From Chara braunii (Eukaryota; Streptophyta; Charophyceae; Charales; Characeae): DNA of 42,408 bases. A model generated the notes under the pieces. The model was not told the origin of the DNA and searched no databases. It saw only the letters and a list, made by a program, of their open reading frames with translations. Where the stretch lies: NCBI GenBank assembly GCA_003427395.1, contig BFEA01000167.1, positions 1,453,101 through 1,495,508 on the forward strand, in the 5' to 3' direction. Below, piece by piece: positions 40,031-42,408 of the stretch. Each line of letters begins with the position of its first letter. The stretch's first letter is position 1. A program made the translations under genes and the position numbers.

Positions 40031-41690
40031 TATTCCGCCTATACGCTTTTTTTACCCTCGCGTGCAGCGAGCCTTACTCTGCCAACGTGGCTGATCAAGA
40101 GGCAAATGAAGGACAACCCCCAAAGTCCTCAGGAATTATTTAACGTCACAAACAGGATGACGATCACAACCAAGTGTCAGATCCTAGCCAGAGGTTCTTT
40201 ATAGATGGTCTGTTACGCGTCTCGCATTGGACTGGCCAGCCCCCTCCGTCTACAATGCAGCAAGAGCTCAAAGGACAAAGCAGCAAAGCATGCGTGCTCT
40301 ACTCCCATGGGTTGGCATGGTGACCATGTCCCTTGCTTCGACCAGGGCCCTTCAGAGGCACCGCCCTCTCCTGCCAGATGCACGACCAGGAAGAATGTTG
40401 AATCTCAAGGTAGAGTGCTCACGACTCCTTTACCAGAAGAGGTCACTCAAGTCAAACTCTCTTCCTCACTGTAAGAAGAAATTGAGATGGGAAGATAAGG
40501 TAAGGGAACAACGGACCTGAAGATAGCTGCCCCCAACCACAAGTTTCTCACCAATTGAGCCGACGTGCATTTTCATGACCGGTCATAGCCTCGATACCAC
40601 ACACAATGCAATGGAGTGCCTCCTTAACCAAAATGCCATGTCAGCATGCTCTCATCATTCCACATACATCCGTTGTCGCCGCAACCTTCCAGCTATGCTC
40701 CCCTCTACCCGGGAGTGGCTAACCAAGTCAGTGCCAATGTATCCTCACTACGTGGAAGCTTGATCAGTGGACCAAGTAAGAAAGTTGCCAGCACTGGTGA
40801 TCGGTGATATCGAACCAACTCCGATAGCAAATTGCAAGGAATATGAGCGAGAGCGATTGACAGAAATCTAAATTGCAAAATCACGAAGTAGTCTAGATAG
40901 TCATGTACCAAGCAAAGAGCACAATACACCAAGATACCATCCAAGTAAGAGTTGTACAATGAACTCGAATGTCAATGTTGACGCTCTCTGGGCACACCAA
41001 CATAGTATCCAATGTTGCTCCTACTCGTTGGCGCCCAACGCTCAACCTACACTACTCAGCCTACCTAGCCTATCTACGTTCATGCACCAATGCAAACCTC
41101 CAGTATACACCAGGTACATTTCTCTCTCCTCCCTTCATGATACATGCCCAGTTGGGCAATGTATGTACAACCAAGGATCCACAATTGTGATAAAAAGGAC
41201 TGAATGGACAATGCAATGTTCATCCTGATACATACAAAATAGCACTTTGTAGTGCAGTGGAAGACTCAGATATAAGTCCTGACTTGACCGGGATTGACAC
41301 GGCATCCCGTTATACATCACCCATGTGAGAGGAGGAGGAGATACCAAAGTGTTGCATACCGTAATGGTGCAAACCAAAACAAGGACCGACCTCCCTCACA
41401 TAGTACAAGACAGCGCAGCGGAATGCTAGGATACCAATGATCAACCCAATCAATGTCGCAATGCAGACTCAACATACATCATCATCGTTGCAAGGGTCAA
41501 GGGCCTTGCGCTACACACAGGAAGAATGCGGTAGGTCCGGACCATACACATACGAAGAGGAGGGGATCAAACGAAGAAGAGGGGGAAGATGGGATTGTTG
41601 TCATCACCAAGTCTTCGGTATAGGTGCCAAATAATTCCTCGTTCAATGTCTCAATCCCAATGCCTGAATCCAAATGTCGTCAAGTCCCAA
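40031..41690. other. Gene-free stretch
   Basis: No coding region is supported; the frames of 60-97 aa overlap on both strands. At 41029-41040, TGGCGCCCAACG matches a tRNA-Lys-type primer-binding site, but no LTR or gag was seen beside it. Confidence 0.45.
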
Positions 41691-41691
41691 A

Positions 41692-41895
41692 GAAAGAATT
41701 AATTAAAATTCTTTTTGAATTTCAAAAAAAGAAATATCGAAAAGGAATTTAATTAATTCTAATGTGTTTTCATTTTTTTTTTCCTTAAAGAATGAAGTAA
41801 ATGTAGTTTCGAATTTGGAAAAAGAAATGTTGAGAAAGAATTGATTAATCCTAAAGTATTTGCGAATTATAAAAAAAATTCGAAAAAGGAATTAA
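41692..41895. repeat. AT-rich degenerate repeat
   Basis: Units beginning GAATTTC/GAATTTGG/GAATTAT and continuing with A-rich AAAAAGAAATAT, GAAAAGGAATT and TTAATTAATT-type stretches start near 41717, 41811 and 41864. The whole stretch is strongly AT-rich, unlike its surroundings. Confidence 0.7.
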
Positions 41896-42408
41896 ACCAC
41901 CAGTACCTTCCCTAGTGTTGGGAAAATACGAGATGCTGGCCAGTAGCCGAAGTTTTCGGGGGTCGGACAGAGTGTCGGCAATGTCCCAAAAGTCGTATTT
42001 TTTTTTTTCCTGTGCACGAAAGGGAAAGGAAAAAAAATGGGCCTTTGTACTGCAATGATGTCGTGCAGGGATGTCTATGAGACCGTGCTCACAGTTTTGC
42101 ATGCATCTTACAACAAAGACGGTCACGTTCTCAAACTTGTTGTTTTCTTTTTTTCTTTTGTATTTGTTTGTTACGAGTACCCTGCCAACGAGGCAGGGCG
42201 GAATCCGTGATCTGTTGTAGTAATGTTTCCTCAGATGATTGTAACACTGATATACCCAGCCGTTTTCAAGGCCGAATCCATGTTTTCGTTTTTTTTTTCT
42301 TGTTTTCATTTTCTGGACTCTGACAATCTGAATCCGTGATCTGCTCGAGCTGTGTTCCCTCAGAGGATTGTAACCCTGATCACACTGGCACTTACGGGAA
42401 TGTATCTT
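41896..42408. repeat. About 130-bp direct repeat at window end
   Basis: GAATCCGTGATCTG at about 42201 recurs at about 42331. In both places TTCC-TCAG and GATTGTAAC-CTGAT follow. A minus-strand frame of 152 codons (41851-42309) covers this and the AT-rich repeat, but has no recognisable domain. T-runs occur near 41998 and 42290. Confidence 0.7.

Noticed and set aside
41851-42309. 152-codon minus-strand frame
   Set aside because: It covers AT-rich repeat, T-runs and a direct repeat, and has no domain.
1-42408. CRISPR arrays, bacterial operons, riboswitches or rRNA
   Set aside because: None was seen. Repeats are satellite-like without regular unique spacers, and the gene content is eukaryotic retroelements.

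Overview
The window is repeat-dominated eukaryotic nuclear DNA, most likely from a green-lineage (streptophyte or green algal) genome. The clues are Ty3/gypsy chromoviruses with chromodomains, an initiator-Met-tRNA primer-binding site of the kind common in plant LTR elements, and a Penelope-like element with the nuclease-before-RT order reported from green algae. The genus cannot be read from the sequence. No intact host gene was recognised. Almost every open frame is a retroelement fragment, a low-complexity tract or a chance frame.

Layout. 1-4640: gene-free DNA with a 49-bp tandem repeat and a degenerate array of about 180-bp units. 4690-5120: a hairpin-ended dispersed repeat (copy R1). 5122-7030 (minus): a 5'-truncated Ty3/gypsy chromovirus (RNase H, integrase, chromodomain). 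7030-10312 (minus): a decayed Penelope-like retroelement with the order coiled-coil/SAP-like region, GIY-YIG nuclease, reverse transcriptase. 11.4-12.5 kb: a tRNA-Ala-like fragment and a microsatellite. 12.6-13.2 kb: a 52-bp minisatellite. 13.78-14.12 kb: a perfect 151-bp duplication around a Nextera mosaic-end junction, which is an assembly artefact. 14.26-15.48 kb: a 91-bp satellite interrupted by Ns. 16.4-18.9 kb: a pyrimidine-rich 1.3-kb tandem duplication with recurring palindromes. 20-22 kb: small repeats. 22.5-23.1 kb: an isolated LTR. 24.1-24.55 kb: a tandem 195-bp unit and a third fragment that all resemble parts of U2 snRNA. 28.45-29.56 kb: two more hairpin-ended repeats in inverted orientation. 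29.75-30.09 kb: an N gap. 30.4-33.8 kb: a badly decayed LTR element. 34.1-40.0 kb: an almost full-length but dead chromovirus (gag, protease, RT, RNase H, integrase, chromodomain, polypurine tract, 3' LTR). 40-42.4 kb: gene-free DNA with AT-rich repeats.

The main themes are nested retroelement decay and assembly structure. Nearly all premature stops in the 34-40 kb element lie where its family normally has Gln, Trp or Arg, so a single C-to-T or G-to-A transition explains them, as expected from decay of methylated cytosines. The observations most worth follow-up are the permuted Penelope-like element, the hairpin-ended repeat family, the U2-like cluster and the sequencing-adapter junction.
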